A DNA stretch of 64,000 bases. Source: Plantactinospora sp. BC1 (GTDB lineage: Bacteria > Actinomycetota > Actinomycetes > Mycobacteriales > Micromonosporaceae). How positions within the stretch are numbered: position 1 is the stretch's first letter; every line of letters begins with the position of its first letter. Shown in pieces: positions 8,607-17,924 of the stretch. Location of the stretch: assembly GCF_003030345.1 (NCBI RefSeq), contig NZ_CP028158.1, positions 2,046,001 through 2,110,000 on the forward strand, in the 5' to 3' direction. Below the pieces are notes generated by a model, which saw only the letters and a list, made by a program, of their open reading frames with translations, had not been told where the DNA came from and made no database searches. The position numbers and the translations under genes are program-made.

Positions 8607-9665
8607 CTAGGAGACCTTCCGTCGGCCACGGAGCAGCAGGTAGATCAGGTACGGCCCGCCGAGGGCGGCGGTGAGTACCCCGGCCGGAAGCTGGGTGGGG
8701 GCGAAGAGCCGGCGGCCGGCGAGATCGGCGAGGACCACCAGCAGCGCCCCGACCAGGGCGGCGCAGAACAGCGGCGGCCGTTCGGCCCGGACCAGCCGCC
8801 GGGCCATCTGCGGGGCGGCCAGGGCCACGAAGTCCACCGCGCCGACCTGCGCGGTGACCATCGCGGCGGCCAGTACCCCGGTGGTGGCCAGGCCGACGCG
8901 GCGGGCGACCGGACGCAGCCCGATCCCCCGGGCGGTGTCGTCGTCGAGCGCGCTGCCGTTCAGCGCCCAGCCGGCCCAGGCGAGCACCGGCAGCAGCACC
9001 AGCAGGGTCACCCCGAGGTACGCCGCCTCCGTCCAGCCCTTGCCGGCCAGCGTGCCGACCAGCCAGATCTGCGCCCGGATCCCGTCGATCGGGTCCGCCG
9101 AGAGCATCACCACCTCGGTCAGCGCCCGCAGCGCCACCGCGACGGCGACCCCGGCCAGCACGAACCGCTGCGCGGCGAGGCCGTGCCGCAGGCCGAGCAG
9201 CAGCACCGCGACCGCCGCGAGGAGTCCACCGGCGAGCGCGGCGGGGGCGATCAGCGCGGCGCTCGCCCCGGTGGTCAGCGCCACGGTGGCGGCGAGTCCG
9301 GCCCCCTGGCTGACGCCGATGACGTCGGGACTGGCCAGCGGGTTGCGGGCGACGGTCTGGATCAGCGTGCCGGCGATGCCGAAGACCGCCCCGACCGCCA
9401 CCGCCAGGACCACCCGGGGCAGCCGCAGTTCGAGGACGACGAGGTCGTAGCGGGTGCCGGTGCCGAGCAGCGACGCGAGCACGTCCTGCGGGGCGACGTA
9501 CGGGGTGCCGAGCGACAGCGCCAGCACCACGGCGGCGGCGAGCAGCACGACCAGTACCCCGCCGACCAGCAGCGGCCGGTGCCGTACGACCAGCCGGGTG
9601 GGGCCGAGCCGGAGCATGGTCCGGCCCAGCGGTACCGCCGGGATCGTCCCGCTCCGGCCGGTCAC
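8607..9665 (-). CDS. Siderophore ABC transporter permease (FecCD family), second subunit
   Basis: A 352-residue permease with about nine hydrophobic spans and the FecCD/BtuC signature blocks: RLPRVVLAVAVGAVFGIAGT and NPLASPDVIGVSQGAGL in the first half, and a C-terminal FAPTQLPAGVLTAALGGPYLIYLLLR that packs against the ATPase. The start is a GTG whose last bases overlap the stop of the upstream permease (GTGA). It pairs with that subunit as a heterodimeric channel. The long open frame continuing upstream of the GTG lies antiparallel or out of frame to other genes and is not coding. Confidence 0.93.
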   Translation of the reverse strand: MTGRSGTIPAVPLGRTMLRLGPTRLVVRHRPLLVGGVLVVLLAAAVVLALSLGTPYVAPQDVLASLLGTGTRYDLVVLELRLPRVVLAVAVGAVFGIAGTLIQTVARNPLASPDVIGVSQGAGLAATVALTTGASAALIAPAALAGGLLAAVAVLLLGLRHGLAAQRFVLAGVAVAVALRALTEVVMLSADPIDGIRAQIWLVGTLAGKGWTEAAYLGVTLLVLLPVLAWAGWALNGSALDDDTARGIGLRPVARRVGLATTGVLAAAMVTAQVGAVDFVALAAPQMARRLVRAERPPLFCAALVGALLVVLADLAGRRLFAPTQLPAGVLTAALGGPYLIYLLLRGRRKVS

Positions 9666-10708
9666 GCGGTCACCGTCCGGGCCCGGCGGATCAGCACGAC
9701 CAGCAGCGGCGCGCCGAGCAGCGCGGTGACGATGCCGGCCGGCACCTCGCCGGGCGGCGCGACGAGCCGGCCGATGACGTCGGCGGCGAGCAGCAGCGCC
9801 GGCCCGAGCAGCGCCGCCACCGCGAGGGTCCAGCGATGGTCGACGCCGACCAGGGCGCGGGCCAGGTGCGGCACGGCGAGTCCGACGAACGCGATCGGCC
9901 CGGCCGCGGCGACCGCCGCCCCGATCAGGAGTACCGCGCCCGCTCCCCCGGCGAGCCGGACCAGCCCGATCCGGTGGCCGAGCCCGCGGGCGACGTCGTC
10001 GCCGAGCGCCAGCGCGTCGAGGCCACGGGCGGCGAAGAGGGCCAGCAGGACACCGGCGACCACGAACGGGGCGACCTGGCCGGCGACGGCCGCGTCCCGG
10101 CCGGTCAGCCCCCCGACGACCCAGAAGCGGTACTCCTCGAAGGTGCGGGCGTCGACGGTGAGCAGGGCGATCACCGTCGCGCCGAGGCTGGCGTCCAGGG
10201 CGACGCCGACCAGGGCCAGGGTCACCGGGCTGGCGCCCTCGCGGGCCCGGTTCGCGATACCGAAGACGAGCAGGCCGGCGAGGAGGGCGCCGACGACACC
10301 GAACCAGACGTACCCGGCCAGGGTGCCGACCCCGAACACCGCGATCGCGAGCACCACGCCGAGGGAGGCGCCGGCGCTGACCCCGAGGATCCGGGGCTCG
10401 GCCAACGGGTTGCGGGTGAGTGCCTGGAGCAGTACCCCGGCCAGCGCGAGCGCGGGACCCACCACGAGGCCGAGCAGGGTACGCGGGACGCGCAGTTCCC
10501 GGACGATGGTGCTCGCCTCGCCGCCGTCCGGTGCGACCAGCGCGTGCCACACCTCGGCGGGTGCCAGCGGCTTGCTGCCGAGTGCGAGACTGGCCAGCAC
10601 CGTCAGGACCAGCAGTACGGCCACCGCGCCGGTGACGGCGACGCGCCGGCCGACCCGGCGGCTCGGCCGGGTTCCGGTCCTGGTGACCTCGGCCGCTACC
10701 GTCGTCAC
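9662..10708 (-). CDS. Siderophore ABC transporter permease (FecCD family), first subunit
   Basis: A permease of 348 residues from the GTG at 10708, which has CGGAG seven bases upstream; an earlier in-frame GTG at 10723 would add five residues but lacks a good ribosome-binding site. Typical FecCD blocks are RELRVPRTLLGLVVGPALALAG, NPLAEPRILGVSAGASLG and APPGEVPAGIVTALLGAPLLVVL. It is the first gene of the siderophore operon. The IdeR-type iron box lies 24 bases upstream of the chosen start codon, so transcription should be shut off by iron-loaded repressor. About nine membrane spans. Confidence 0.93.
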   Translation of the reverse strand: MTTVAAEVTRTGTRPSRRVGRRVAVTGAVAVLLVLTVLASLALGSKPLAPAEVWHALVAPDGGEASTIVRELRVPRTLLGLVVGPALALAGVLLQALTRNPLAEPRILGVSAGASLGVVLAIAVFGVGTLAGYVWFGVVGALLAGLLVFGIANRAREGASPVTLALVGVALDASLGATVIALLTVDARTFEEYRFWVVGGLTGRDAAVAGQVAPFVVAGVLLALFAARGLDALALGDDVARGLGHRIGLVRLAGGAGAVLLIGAAVAAAGPIAFVGLAVPHLARALVGVDHRWTLAVAALLGPALLLAADVIGRLVAPPGEVPAGIVTALLGAPLLVVLIRRARTVTA

Positions 10709-10731
10709 GATGTTTCTCCGCACCCCTCGGA

Positions 10732-10750
10732 TTAGGTTCGGCTAACCTTA
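10732..10750 (-). promoter_or_regulatory. IdeR/DtxR iron box controlling the siderophore operon
   Basis: The plus strand reads TTAGGTTCGGCTAACCTTA, which matches the 19-base mycobacterial IdeR consensus (TTAGGTTAGGCTAACCTAA) at 17 positions. It sits just upstream of the first permease gene. The established role of such sites is Fe(II)-dependent repression of siderophore uptake genes. Confidence 0.88.
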
Positions 10751-10892
10751 CGATTCCCGACCTGCCGCGCCTAACCGGGATGACGGATCTCACCGCCGCG
10801 ACCTGCACCGGAGCGCGAGGCGAAGCCACCCGGCACCGGCTCCGGAGGGTCGCCTCACGCAGAGCGCCCGAACCTTGACCAAGGGTGATGGA

Positions 10893-11621
10893 ATGCCGGA
10901 CCCGATCTTTACCCACCCGCTGCTCGCAGCCGTCTACGACGCCTTCGACGGCGACCGCGACGACCTCGCCGGCTATCTCGCGATCGCCGACGAACTGGGC
11001 GCGGAGACGGTGCTCGACGTCGGTTGCGGCACCGGATCGCTGGCGATCCTGCTCGCCCGGCACGGCCGCTCGGTGGTCGGCGTCGACCCGGCCGAGGCGT
11101 CGTTGCAGGTCGCGCGCGGCAAGGACCCGGCGGGGACGGTCCGCTGGATCCACGGTGACTGCACGGCGCTGCCACCGGTCGAGGCCGACCTGGCCACGAT
11201 GACCGGAAACGTCGCCCAGGTCTTCCTGACCGACGACGACTGGGCGCGGACCCTCCGGGGCATCCGCGCCGCGCTCCGCCCGGCCGGCCACCTCGTCTTC
11301 GAGACCCGGCGACCGGAACGCCGTGCCTGGCAGGAGTGGGCGGCCACGGTGGACCCGGTCACCCTGGAGATCCCGGGCACCGGTCCGGTGCAGCGACGCC
11401 TGGAGGTCACCGAGGTCGGCCTCCCGTTCGTCTCCTTCCGGTACGTCTACCGGTTCCTGGCCGACGGCACGGTCGTCACCTCGGACTCCACGCTGCGGTT
11501 CCGGGAGCGCGACGAGGTGGCGGCGAGCCTCGCCGCCAACGGCTACCGGGTCCTCGACGTGCGCGACGCACCGGACCGGCCCGGCCGGGAGTTCGTCTTC
11601 GTCGCCCGGCGCTCGCGCTGA
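10893..11621 (+). CDS. Class I SAM-dependent methyltransferase
   Basis: A 242-residue Rossmann-fold methyltransferase. Motif I is VLDVGCGTG (residues 40-48), an acidic residue ends strand 2 (VVGVDPAE), and LATMTGNVAQVFL covers motif IV. It resembles small-molecule methyltransferases of the Methyltransf_25 group; the substrate is unknown. The ATG is preferred over a TTG six codons earlier because AAGGG lies seven bases before it. It is transcribed divergently from the iron-regulated operon, with about 180 bases between the two starts, so sharing of the iron box is possible but unproven. Confidence 0.88.
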   Translation: MPDPIFTHPLLAAVYDAFDGDRDDLAGYLAIADELGAETVLDVGCGTGSLAILLARHGRSVVGVDPAEASLQVARGKDPAGTVRWIHGDCTALPPVEADLATMTGNVAQVFLTDDDWARTLRGIRAALRPAGHLVFETRRPERRAWQEWAATVDPVTLEIPGTGPVQRRLEVTEVGLPFVSFRYVYRFLADGTVVTSDSTLRFRERDEVAASLAANGYRVLDVRDAPDRPGREFVFVARRSR

Positions 11622-11660
11622 CCCGGCCCCGCCACCGGAACAGGCGGTGACGCCCCGGGT
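11621..11660 (+). terminator. Two-part stem-loop after the methyltransferase
   Basis: ACCCGG (11621-11626, overlapping the stop codon) pairs with CCGGGT (11655-11660), and inside it CCGCC (11629-11633) pairs with GGCGG (11643-11647). This is a plausible terminator between convergent genes, weaker than others in the window. Confidence 0.4.
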
Positions 11661-11665
11661 ACCGG

Positions 11666-11830
11666 TCAGTCCTCGTGGCCGAGGATGGACGGCGGTGGGT
11701 CCGCCTCGCCGCTCCACTCCAGCGTCCCGTCGCCGGACCAGGCAGTGCCGTCGTCGGCCAGCCGGGGGTCGGTGATCGGGTACCCGTCGGCGGGCCGACC
11801 GGCGAAGCCGGCACCCGGCCGCCCCATCAT
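11666..11830 (-). CDS. Small acidic hypothetical protein
   Basis: A possible 54-residue protein beginning at tandem ATG codons and ending in an acidic tail (PPPSILGHED). It is rich in Gly, Asp and Pro, with segments such as GYPITDPRLADDGTAWSG that look like real protein rather than the Arg/Pro-rich translations typical of non-coding GC-rich DNA. No known domain. It is convergent to the methyltransferase. No clear ribosome-binding site is visible, so the call is weak. Otherwise the interval 11622-12083 holds only terminator-like hairpins. Confidence 0.35.
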   Translation of the reverse strand: MMGRPGAGFAGRPADGYPITDPRLADDGTAWSGDGTLEWSGEADPPPSILGHED

Positions 11831-12049
11831 CGGTGCGGCGCCGGCCGCCGCGACCGGCCGGCGGTGCCGGTCCCGGAGCCGGGGCGGCCCTTGGCGCCGG
11901 CCGTACGACTGACCAGGTGGTTGCCGAGCCCGGCCAGGGCTCTCGGCAACGCCGATCACGGGCGAGGGTGGCGGCCAAACACTAAGCCGATGAGGTTCAG
12001 AAACATCGAGTCGGTGGAAGTCGGTGCGACCGGCGGGATCCACAGACGA

Positions 12050-12074
12050 CGGCCGGGCCGCCGCACCCCGGCCG
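12050..12074 (-). terminator. Terminator after the urease operon
   Basis: A perfect 8-base stem (CGGCCGGG at 12050-12057, complement at 12067-12074) with a 9-base loop lies 10 bases past the ureD stop codon on the minus strand. Confidence 0.65.
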
Positions 12075-12083
12075 GAGCGCCCG

Positions 12084-12995
12084 TCAACGCCACCTGAAGG
12101 CTGCGGGGGTGGCCCGGCCGACGGTCTCCGCCCGAGCCACGGCACAGAACTCGCGGATCCGCTCCCGGACCGGTTCCGTCTCCATGCCCAGCACCCGGTA
12201 GAGCAGGCCCGCGTCGTTCGGCAGCCGGCTCGCCCCGGCCGCCAACGGGACGTCGGCGTCCCAGACCGGTGGCGTCCGGTCGGCCACCCGTCCGGCCCGC
12301 TCCGCCGAGGTCAGCAGCACGACGGTGCCGAGGACGTGGAACTCTCCGAAGACGCCCCGCCGGTCGGCACCGAACCGGCCGGGCTCGACGACGAACTTCT
12401 CGACGAAGAGGTCCGGCCCGCCGGGTCGGTTCACCCGGAGGGTGGCCGAGAAGAGGTCGTACTGGAAGAGCTCGCCGTCCCGGTGTTTGCGTCCGGGCAG
12501 CAGGACCTCCGCGTACAGCGCGGTGGCGGACTCCGGCAGGGTGACCTCGGTGTACGAGTGGAACCGGCTGTGCCGGTACGGGATCACCGGCTCGGGCAGG
12601 TACTCCAGATACGCCTCGTCGGCAAGGCTGATCCGCTGCACCTGGGCGGCGTAGTTCGCGTCCATCTGCTGGATCTTCTGGGCCGCCTGTGTGGCGAGGT
12701 GCACCCGTGCCCGTGCGCCGAGCGCCACGTCGATCCGGTACCGGTCGCCCTGCACCGTCCCGCCGGAGGTGGAGACGAGGAACACGCAGGCCATCTCCGG
12801 CATCGCCGCGTCCCAGTACAGTGCGCGCTGCACCAGCAGCGGGGCCTGCCGGAACAGGTCGACCAATGCCGTGCGACGGCCGCGGCACGCGAAGTCGAGC
12901 CGGAGCAGTCCCACCTTGCCGGGCGCGGCGGCCGGCAGTTGGGCCGGTTGGTCCTGGTACGGCGCCAGCTCCGGTACGCCGTCGAGCCACCTCAC
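12084..12995 (-). CDS. ureD: Urease accessory protein UreD (UreH)
   Basis: A 303-residue accessory protein that scaffolds the urease apoprotein with UreF and UreG during nickel insertion. Family-typical stretches are [19 protein letters not shown] and [14 protein letters not shown]-like residues around 85-110, and the [15 protein letters not shown] block near residue 130. The gene overlaps ureG by four bases and is the last of the urease operon, the usual actinobacterial position. Length is normal for the family. Confidence 0.93.
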   Translation of the reverse strand: MRWLDGVPELAPYQDQPAQLPAAAPGKVGLLRLDFACRGRRTALVDLFRQAPLLVQRALYWDAAMPEMACVFLVSTSGGTVQGDRYRIDVALGARARVHLATQAAQKIQQMDANYAAQVQRISLADEAYLEYLPEPVIPYRHSRFHSYTEVTLPESATALYAEVLLPGRKHRDGELFQYDLFSATLRVNRPGGPDLFVEKFVVEPGRFGADRRGVFGEFHVLGTVVLLTSAERAGRVADRTPPVWDADVPLAAGASRLPNDAGLLYRVLGMETEPVRERIREFCAVARAETVGRATPAAFRWR

Positions 12996-13681
12996 GCCGG
13001 TACGTCGAGCGCGCCCGCCGACCGGCCGGTAGGCGGCTGAGGACCGGTACCGACCGGCGGGGCAAGGTCGAACAGCACGTCGTACCGGATCAGGGAGATC
13101 AGTTCGTCGACCCCGGAACCGGTACGGCAGTTGGTGAAGACGAACGGCTTCCCGTCGCGCATCGCGGCAGCGTCCCGTGCCATCACCTCCAGATCGGCGT
13201 CGACGTACGGGGCAAGGTCGATCTTGTTGATGACGAGGATGTCGGAGCGGGCGATACCCGGACCGTTCTTCCGGGGGATCTTGTCACCGGCCGCCACGTC
13301 GATCACGTAGACGAAGTGGTCGACCAGGGCCGGGCTGAAGGTGAGCGTCAGGTTGTCCCCGCCGCTCTCGATGAGCACCAGGTCGCTGTCCGGGAAGCGC
13401 CGCTCCATGTCCTCCACGGCGGCGAGGTTCATGCTCGGATCCTCCCGGATCGCGGTGTGCGGGCATGCCCCGGTTTCCACCCCGATGATCCGCTCGGGCA
13501 CAAGCACACCGGTGAGCGCCCGCCGCACGTGCGCGGCATCCTCGGTGGTCACCACGTCGTTGGTCACCACCAGCACCCGCAACCCGCTCTCGACCAGCCT
13601 CGGCACGATGGCCTCGATGATCGCCGTCTTGCCGCTGCCGACCGGGCCACCCACCCCGATCCGACTCGCTGTCTTCACCAC
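12992..13681 (-). CDS. ureG: Urease accessory GTPase UreG
   Basis: A 229-residue SIMIBI-class GTPase that couples GTP hydrolysis to delivery of Ni(II) to urease. P-loop GGPVGSGKT (residues 11-19), metal-binding Cys73-Pro-His75 in [15 protein letters not shown], switch region LIESGGDNL and the guanine-specificity motif NKIDLAPYV are all present. There is no His-rich N-terminal nickel store, and the C-terminus has a short low-complexity tail. The start overlaps neither ureF nor another gene; ureF ends 27 bases upstream. It acts in a complex with UreD, UreE and UreF. Confidence 0.97.
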   Translation of the reverse strand: MVKTASRIGVGGPVGSGKTAIIEAIVPRLVESGLRVLVVTNDVVTTEDAAHVRRALTGVLVPERIIGVETGACPHTAIREDPSMNLAAVEDMERRFPDSDLVLIESGGDNLTLTFSPALVDHFVYVIDVAAGDKIPRKNGPGIARSDILVINKIDLAPYVDADLEVMARDAAAMRDGKPFVFTNCRTGSGVDELISLIRYDVLFDLAPPVGTGPQPPTGRSAGALDVPA

Positions 13682-13707
13682 ACCACTCCCGATCTCGTCC
13701 CCAGCAA

Positions 13708-14421
13708 TCAGTTCATGAACATCCGCACGTGCGCCCGCACGTGGGCCGCCGCGAGCACGTCCAGCACCGGCCCGAAGGTGGCCATGTCGTCCAGGCCGAC
13801 ACCAGCCACCCGGCGGTACTCGTCGGCGGCGGTCGCGTTCACCGCGTACAGGATCGACTGGGTGTCGAGGTGGTCGACCCGGATCAGTCGTACGGCGGCC
13901 CCGAGCACCATCGTCGCGACCCCGTACTGGTGTACGGCGAACGCGTCCACTTCGGAGAGGCCGAGGATGGCGAAGAGCACGCCGAGCGCAACCGGATAGG
14001 TGACCGGGACCCGGTCTTCGGCCGCCTCCCGGAACCGCTTGTCGAGCAGCGAGTCGCCGACGATGTGCCCGGCGGCCTCGGCGAGCTTGCGACCCATCCG
14101 TACCGTCATGGTCCGGCTCTCCTCGGAGAGCTTGCGCAGGTGCACCGCCTCGTCGGCGCGGCGGATCCCGGCCAGGTCGCCGGCCCGGGCCGCCCGGTGC
14201 CCGACCAGCAACGCCACCCCGTCACAGCCGGCAGCCAGGTGGGCCACGGTGGCGACGAACTCCGCCAGCTCGGACCGGTCCCGCACCACTCCGAGCTGGA
14301 CAGCCATCTCCAGGCCGCCGGAGAAGGCGAACCCGCCGACCGGGAACATCGAGTCGCCGAACTGGAGGATCTTCACCGTCGCCGAGATGTCCGGCAGGCT
14401 GGACGGCGGGTCGGGCGGCAT
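13708..14421 (-). CDS. ureF: Urease accessory protein UreF
   Basis: A 237-residue all-helical protein that gates UreG activity in the nickel-insertion complex. Recognisable blocks are [20 protein letters not shown] near the N-terminus (the family PxGxFxxSxGLE pattern), [12 protein letters not shown] in the middle and [11 protein letters not shown] near the C-terminus. The ATG overlaps the last base of the ureE stop codon (TGATG), which fixes the start; a longer frame upstream lies inside ureE. Confidence 0.94.
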   Translation of the reverse strand: MPPDPPSSLPDISATVKILQFGDSMFPVGGFAFSGGLEMAVQLGVVRDRSELAEFVATVAHLAAGCDGVALLVGHRAARAGDLAGIRRADEAVHLRKLSEESRTMTVRMGRKLAEAAGHIVGDSLLDKRFREAAEDRVPVTYPVALGVLFAILGLSEVDAFAVHQYGVATMVLGAAVRLIRVDHLDTQSILYAVNATAADEYRRVAGVGLDDMATFGPVLDVLAAAHVRAHVRMFMN

Positions 14422-14984
14422 CAGTCGGCGATCTCGGCGACGTGCGAGTGCGGCGTCGAGTCCGCCCCGCCGAAGAGCCGGCGGGCCTCGTGCGGGGCGA
14501 GGTAGGCGATCACCTCGGTACCGGGCAGGAACTCGTGGCGGATCCCGGCCAGGTCGTGGGTCCGCATCACCGAGTCCATCACCGTCCGGTCGACGGTCAC
14601 CGGCACGTACATCCGGGTACCCCGGACCACCGCCGGCCAGTGCTGGTTGCCGATCGCGTGCCCGAGTTCCACTGCCGAGCGGAGGCCGAGCTCTACGGGT
14701 TCCTTCTCCAGCCCGCCGAGGTGGACGACCATCACCTCGCCGAGTTCGACCTCGGCGACGATCGCGGTCGCCGCCACCTCGTCCCAGTGCAGCACGTCTC
14801 CGTCGCGCAGCCGGCTGCCCCGGCCCAGCGAGAGCGCGACCTCGACACCGTGCGCGGTCCGCTTGCGCAGCCGGCTCTTCTGCGCCTGCCACTGGTCGAG
14901 TCGCAGGCTGTCCACCCGCGCCACGTCCAGCCGGCTCCGCCAGTGCGGGTCGGCCGCGTTGCCCAGTACCGATTCCACGAGCAT
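14421..14984 (-). CDS. ureE: Urease nickel metallochaperone UreE
   Basis: A 187-residue chaperone that binds Ni(II) and passes it to UreG. The C-terminal domain contains ELGHAIGNQHWPAV (the conserved GN-x-H-x-P nickel-site motif), and the tail ends in PHSHVAEIAD with a short His pair instead of the long His-rich tail seen in some bacteria. The N-terminal domain has the usual substrate-binding-like beta fold (RKRTAHGVEVALSLGRGSRL). Length and operon position between ureC and ureF are normal. Confidence 0.92.
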   Translation of the reverse strand: MLVESVLGNAADPHWRSRLDVARVDSLRLDQWQAQKSRLRKRTAHGVEVALSLGRGSRLRDGDVLHWDEVAATAIVAEVELGEVMVVHLGGLEKEPVELGLRSAVELGHAIGNQHWPAVVRGTRMYVPVTVDRTVMDSVMRTHDLAGIRHEFLPGTEVIAYLAPHEARRLFGGADSTPHSHVAEIAD

Positions 14985-15021
14985 CTCGATCTCCTGTAGT
15001 TCCGGTCCGTCCCGGGTACCG

Positions 15022-16740
15022 CTAGCTGAAGAAGTAGAGCTGGCTCAGCGGCAGGGTGCGGGCCGGCGGGACGGTGGCGTGCACCCCGTCGACCCGGACC
15101 GCGAAGGTCTCCGCGTCCACCTCGATGCGGGGCAGGACGTCGTTGCGCACCATGTCCCGCTTGGTCAGGCTCCGGGTGCCGCGCACCGGAAGGACCTGGC
15201 GGCGCAGCCTGAGCTTCTCCGCCACCCCGGCCTCGCAGCCGGCCTGCGACATGAAGGTCACGCAGCTCTCGCTGAGCGCGGTGCCGTACGCGCCGAACAT
15301 CGGCCGGTAGACGACCGGCTGTGGGGTCGGCACCGAGGCGTTCGGGTCACCCATCAGCGACCAGGCGATCATCCCGTTCTTGATCACCATCTTGGGTTTG
15401 GCGCCGAAGAAGGCCGGGTCCCAGAGCACCAGGTCGGCGAGCTTGCCGGGCGCGACGGAACCGAGCACGTGGGCGATGCCCTGGGTGACCGCCGGATTGA
15501 TGGTGACCTTGGCGATGTAGCGGAGTACCCGGAAGTTGTCGTTGTCGGGCGAGTCCTCCGGCAGTTTGCCCCGGGCCAGCTTCATCGTGCCGGCGAGCTG
15601 GACGGTGCGCAGCCAGGTCTCGCCGATCCGGCCCATCGCCTGCGAGTCGCTGGACATCATCGAGATGACGCCCATGTCCTGGAGGACGTCCTCGGCGGCG
15701 ATCGTCTCGGCGCGGACCCGGCTCTCCACGAACGCCACGTCGGACGGGACCTTGGGGTTGAAGTTGTGCGCCACCATGATCATGTCGAACAGCTCGGCCT
15801 GGCTGTTGATCCCGTATGGGTTGGTCGGTGTGGTGGAGCTGGGCAGGCAGTTGATCTGGCCGGCGACCTTGATGATGTCCGGTGCGTGCCCACCGCCCGA
15901 CCCCTCGGTGTGGTAGGTGTGGATGGTCCGGCCGGCGAACGCGGCGATGCTGTCCTCCACGTACCCGCTCTCGTTGAGCGTGTCGGTGTGCACGGCCACC
16001 TGGACGTCGAACCGCTCTGCGGCGGTCAGCACCGAGCGGATCGCCTCCGGCGTCGCACCCCAGTCCTCGTGGATCTTGAAACCCGCCGCACCGGCGAGCG
16101 CCTGCTCGGCCAGCGGCCCCCAGCCCGAACTGTTGCCCTTGGCGATCAGCCCGACGTTGATCGGGATCCCCTCGAAGGCCCGCATCATGGCGTGCAGGTT
16201 CCACGGCCCGGGTGTGGCGTTAACCCCGTTCGAACTGTCGCTCGGGCCGGTGCCGCCGCCCCAGATGGTGGTGACCCCGTTGCTGAGCGCGGCGTACGCC
16301 TGCTGGGGCGCGACGAGGTGCACGTGGGTGTCGACGCCCCCGGCGGTCAGGATGAGATGCTCCCCGGAGATCGCGTCGCTGCCCGGGCCGGTCACCAGCC
16401 CCGGGGTGACCCCGGCCATCACGTCCGGGTTGCCTGCCTTGCCGATCCCGGCGATCCTGCCGTCCTTCACCCCGACGTCGGCCTTCACCACGCCGAGGCA
16501 GGCGTCCAGCACGGTCACGTTCGTGATGACCAGGTCCAGTACGCCGTTGGCACTGGTGAACTCGGCACTGGAGCCCATGCCGTCCCGCAGGGTCTTGCCG
16601 CCACCGTAGACTGTCTCGTCGCCGAGGGTGCGCAGGTCCTCCTCGATCTCGATGTAGAGGTCCGTGTCGCCCAGCCGGATCTTGTCACCGGTCGTCGGGC
16701 CGTACAGTCCGGCATACTCCTGCCGGGATATCCGACTCAT
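15022..16740 (-). CDS. ureC: Urease alpha subunit UreC, flap cysteine replaced by alanine
   Basis: The 572-residue catalytic subunit hydrolyses urea to ammonia and carbamate at a di-nickel centre. All metal ligands are present: His139 and His141 (VDTHVH), carbamylated Lys222 and His224 (FKIHEDWG), His251 (HTDTLNE), His277 (YHTEG) and Asp365 (SSDSQAMGR). The mobile flap reads MVAHNFNP where the Klebsiella enzyme has MVCHHLDP, so the flap Cys is Ala324, while the general-acid His is kept (His325) and the next His is Asn. The Cys is known not to be essential for catalysis. Residue numbers are offset by five from the Klebsiella enzyme throughout. The ATG start gives the usual length. Confidence 0.98.
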   Translation of the reverse strand: MSRISRQEYAGLYGPTTGDKIRLGDTDLYIEIEEDLRTLGDETVYGGGKTLRDGMGSSAEFTSANGVLDLVITNVTVLDACLGVVKADVGVKDGRIAGIGKAGNPDVMAGVTPGLVTGPGSDAISGEHLILTAGGVDTHVHLVAPQQAYAALSNGVTTIWGGGTGPSDSSNGVNATPGPWNLHAMMRAFEGIPINVGLIAKGNSSGWGPLAEQALAGAAGFKIHEDWGATPEAIRSVLTAAERFDVQVAVHTDTLNESGYVEDSIAAFAGRTIHTYHTEGSGGGHAPDIIKVAGQINCLPSSTTPTNPYGINSQAELFDMIMVAHNFNPKVPSDVAFVESRVRAETIAAEDVLQDMGVISMMSSDSQAMGRIGETWLRTVQLAGTMKLARGKLPEDSPDNDNFRVLRYIAKVTINPAVTQGIAHVLGSVAPGKLADLVLWDPAFFGAKPKMVIKNGMIAWSLMGDPNASVPTPQPVVYRPMFGAYGTALSESCVTFMSQAGCEAGVAEKLRLRRQVLPVRGTRSLTKRDMVRNDVLPRIEVDAETFAVRVDGVHATVPPARTLPLSQLYFFS

Positions 16741-16812
16741 TCGCTCTGCTCCCGGACTGTTCGCTCAGGTCCCGGGCCACCCGCCGGCGGCCTTCGTGCT
16801 CTGCCGTCGCGG

Positions 16813-17331
16813 CTACTTCCGCCGGCCGTGCGGAGTGCCGCCGGCCGTCGCCGGACCCTCCCCAGTATCGTTCCGGCCGCTGCCGGCGACGTCCTTTTCG
16901 GAGGTGGACCGGAAACCGCGCAACCGGGCGCGACGGGCGACCTCCGGGCGGTCCGGCTGATAGCCCGGCTCCGGGCCGGTGCCGGTCCAGCCGTTCACCA
17001 GGCCGTTGAACCCGTACGCCCGCTGCCGGCCGGCGTACGGCACGAGCTGGACGGTCCTGCTGTCACCGGGTTCGAACCGGATCGACGTGCCGGCCGGGAT
17101 GTCCAGCCGCCAGCCGAAGGTCGCCTCCCGGTCGAATTCGAGGTACCGGTTCGTCTCGTAGAAGTGGAAGTGCGAGCCCACCTGGATGGGGCGGTCCCCG
17201 GTGTTGTGCACCTCGATCTGGATGGTGGGCCGGCCCGCGTTCAGTTCCAGCGGCTCGTCGGAGAGGACGTAGCCGCCGATCGGCTGGGTACGCTTCGGGC
17301 CGGGCCCGGGGTGTCGCCGCGGGTCGGGCAT
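16813..17331 (-). CDS. ureB: Urease beta subunit UreB with long C-terminal tail
   Basis: A structural subunit of the urease trimer. The core (about residues 18-110) has the typical [37 protein letters not shown] and [18 protein letters not shown] blocks. The protein is 172 residues against roughly 100-130 for most bacterial UreB. The extra ~55 residues are a polar Gly/Arg/Pro-rich tail with no visible domain. The tail has no recognisable similarity to UreA, so this is not a reversed UreAB fusion. It lies between ureA and ureC with 48- and 72-base gaps. Confidence 0.95.
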   Translation of the reverse strand: MPDPRRHPGPGPKRTQPIGGYVLSDEPLELNAGRPTIQIEVHNTGDRPIQVGSHFHFYETNRYLEFDREATFGWRLDIPAGTSIRFEPGDSRTVQLVPYAGRQRAYGFNGLVNGWTGTGPEPGYQPDRPEVARRARLRGFRSTSEKDVAGSGRNDTGEGPATAGGTPHGRRK

Positions 17332-17379
17332 CTCCGCTCACCTCCTGTCCGGGTCCGGCCAGCGGGCATCGACTGCCTG

Positions 17380-17682
17380 CTACTGGATCGGCGAGTGCAC
17401 CGTCACCAGCCGACTGCCATCGGTGAAGACCGCCTCCACCTGGACCATCGGCACCAGGTCGGCCACTCCCTCCATGACGTCGTCCCGGGTCAGGACGTGG
17501 CTGGCGAGGTGCATGACCTCCTCCACGGTCTTGCCCTCCCGGGCTCCCTCCAGCGCCGCCGCGGCGACCACCGCGACCGCCTCCGGATGGTTGAGCTTGA
17601 CGCCCCGACCCTTGCGGGCGGCGGCGATCTGGGCCACCGAGAGGATGGTCAGCTTGTCGAACTCCTTCGGGGTGAGGTGCAT
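17380..17682 (-). CDS. ureA: Urease gamma subunit UreA
   Basis: A 100-residue structural subunit of standard length. It begins [11 protein letters not shown] and contains [11 protein letters not shown] and [14 protein letters not shown], all conserved in the family. GAGGACGGAGC just upstream provides the ribosome-binding site. It is the first gene of the operon ureABCEFGD, so the promoter must lie in the ~225 bases upstream. Confidence 0.96.
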   Translation of the reverse strand: MHLTPKEFDKLTILSVAQIAAARKGRGVKLNHPEAVAVVAAAALEGAREGKTVEEVMHLASHVLTRDDVMEGVADLVPMVQVEAVFTDGSRLVTVHSPIQ

Positions 17683-17893
17683 GCTCCGTCCTCACGTTCC
17701 TTTCGCTGGCCGCCGGGTCCGGGATTCCGCGTCGGCGGCACGAGCTGTTCGTACCCGCGCTGCGCGCCTGGCACCACCACGATAAGCGACACAACGCTGC
17801 AACAACGGCGAAATGCCGCAATAGACCCGGGGCTGGAGACAGTCGCCACGGGCGCGCGATCCCGGAGAGCCGATCCCGGGCCGGCGGCCGCCT
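17683..17893 (-). promoter_or_regulatory. Presumed urease operon promoter region
   Basis: This is the only non-coding stretch upstream of ureA. Around 17775-17825 it is locally AT-richer than its surroundings, with a TTGTTG/TTGCAG pair on the minus strand as possible -35 elements and TATCGT as a poor -10. I do not see a convincing nitrogen-regulator (GlnR) or nickel-repressor (Nur) site by eye. Confidence 0.3.
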
Positions 17894-17924
17894 CCTGGCC
17901 GGAGCCGATCAGACTCCGGCCAGG
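17894..17924 (-). terminator. Hairpin terminator spanning the stop codon of the lactonase-fold gene
   Basis: A perfect 11-base stem (CCTGGCCGGAG at 17894-17904, complement at 17914-17924) with a 9-base loop that contains the TGA stop of the minus-strand gene. The terminator is therefore built into the final codons and separates this gene from the urease promoter region. Confidence 0.7.

Noticed and set aside
8607-11978. An 1123-codon open frame on the minus strand spanning the siderophore permeases and the methyltransferase
   Set aside because: Only the last 352 codons (from the GTG at 9665) are the real permease; upstream it is antisense or out-of-frame to well-supported genes and translates to Arg/Pro/Gly-rich sequence.
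17683-17893. GlnR or Nur sites for nitrogen or nickel control of urease
   Set aside because: No stretch I could see matches the known consensus well enough to claim.
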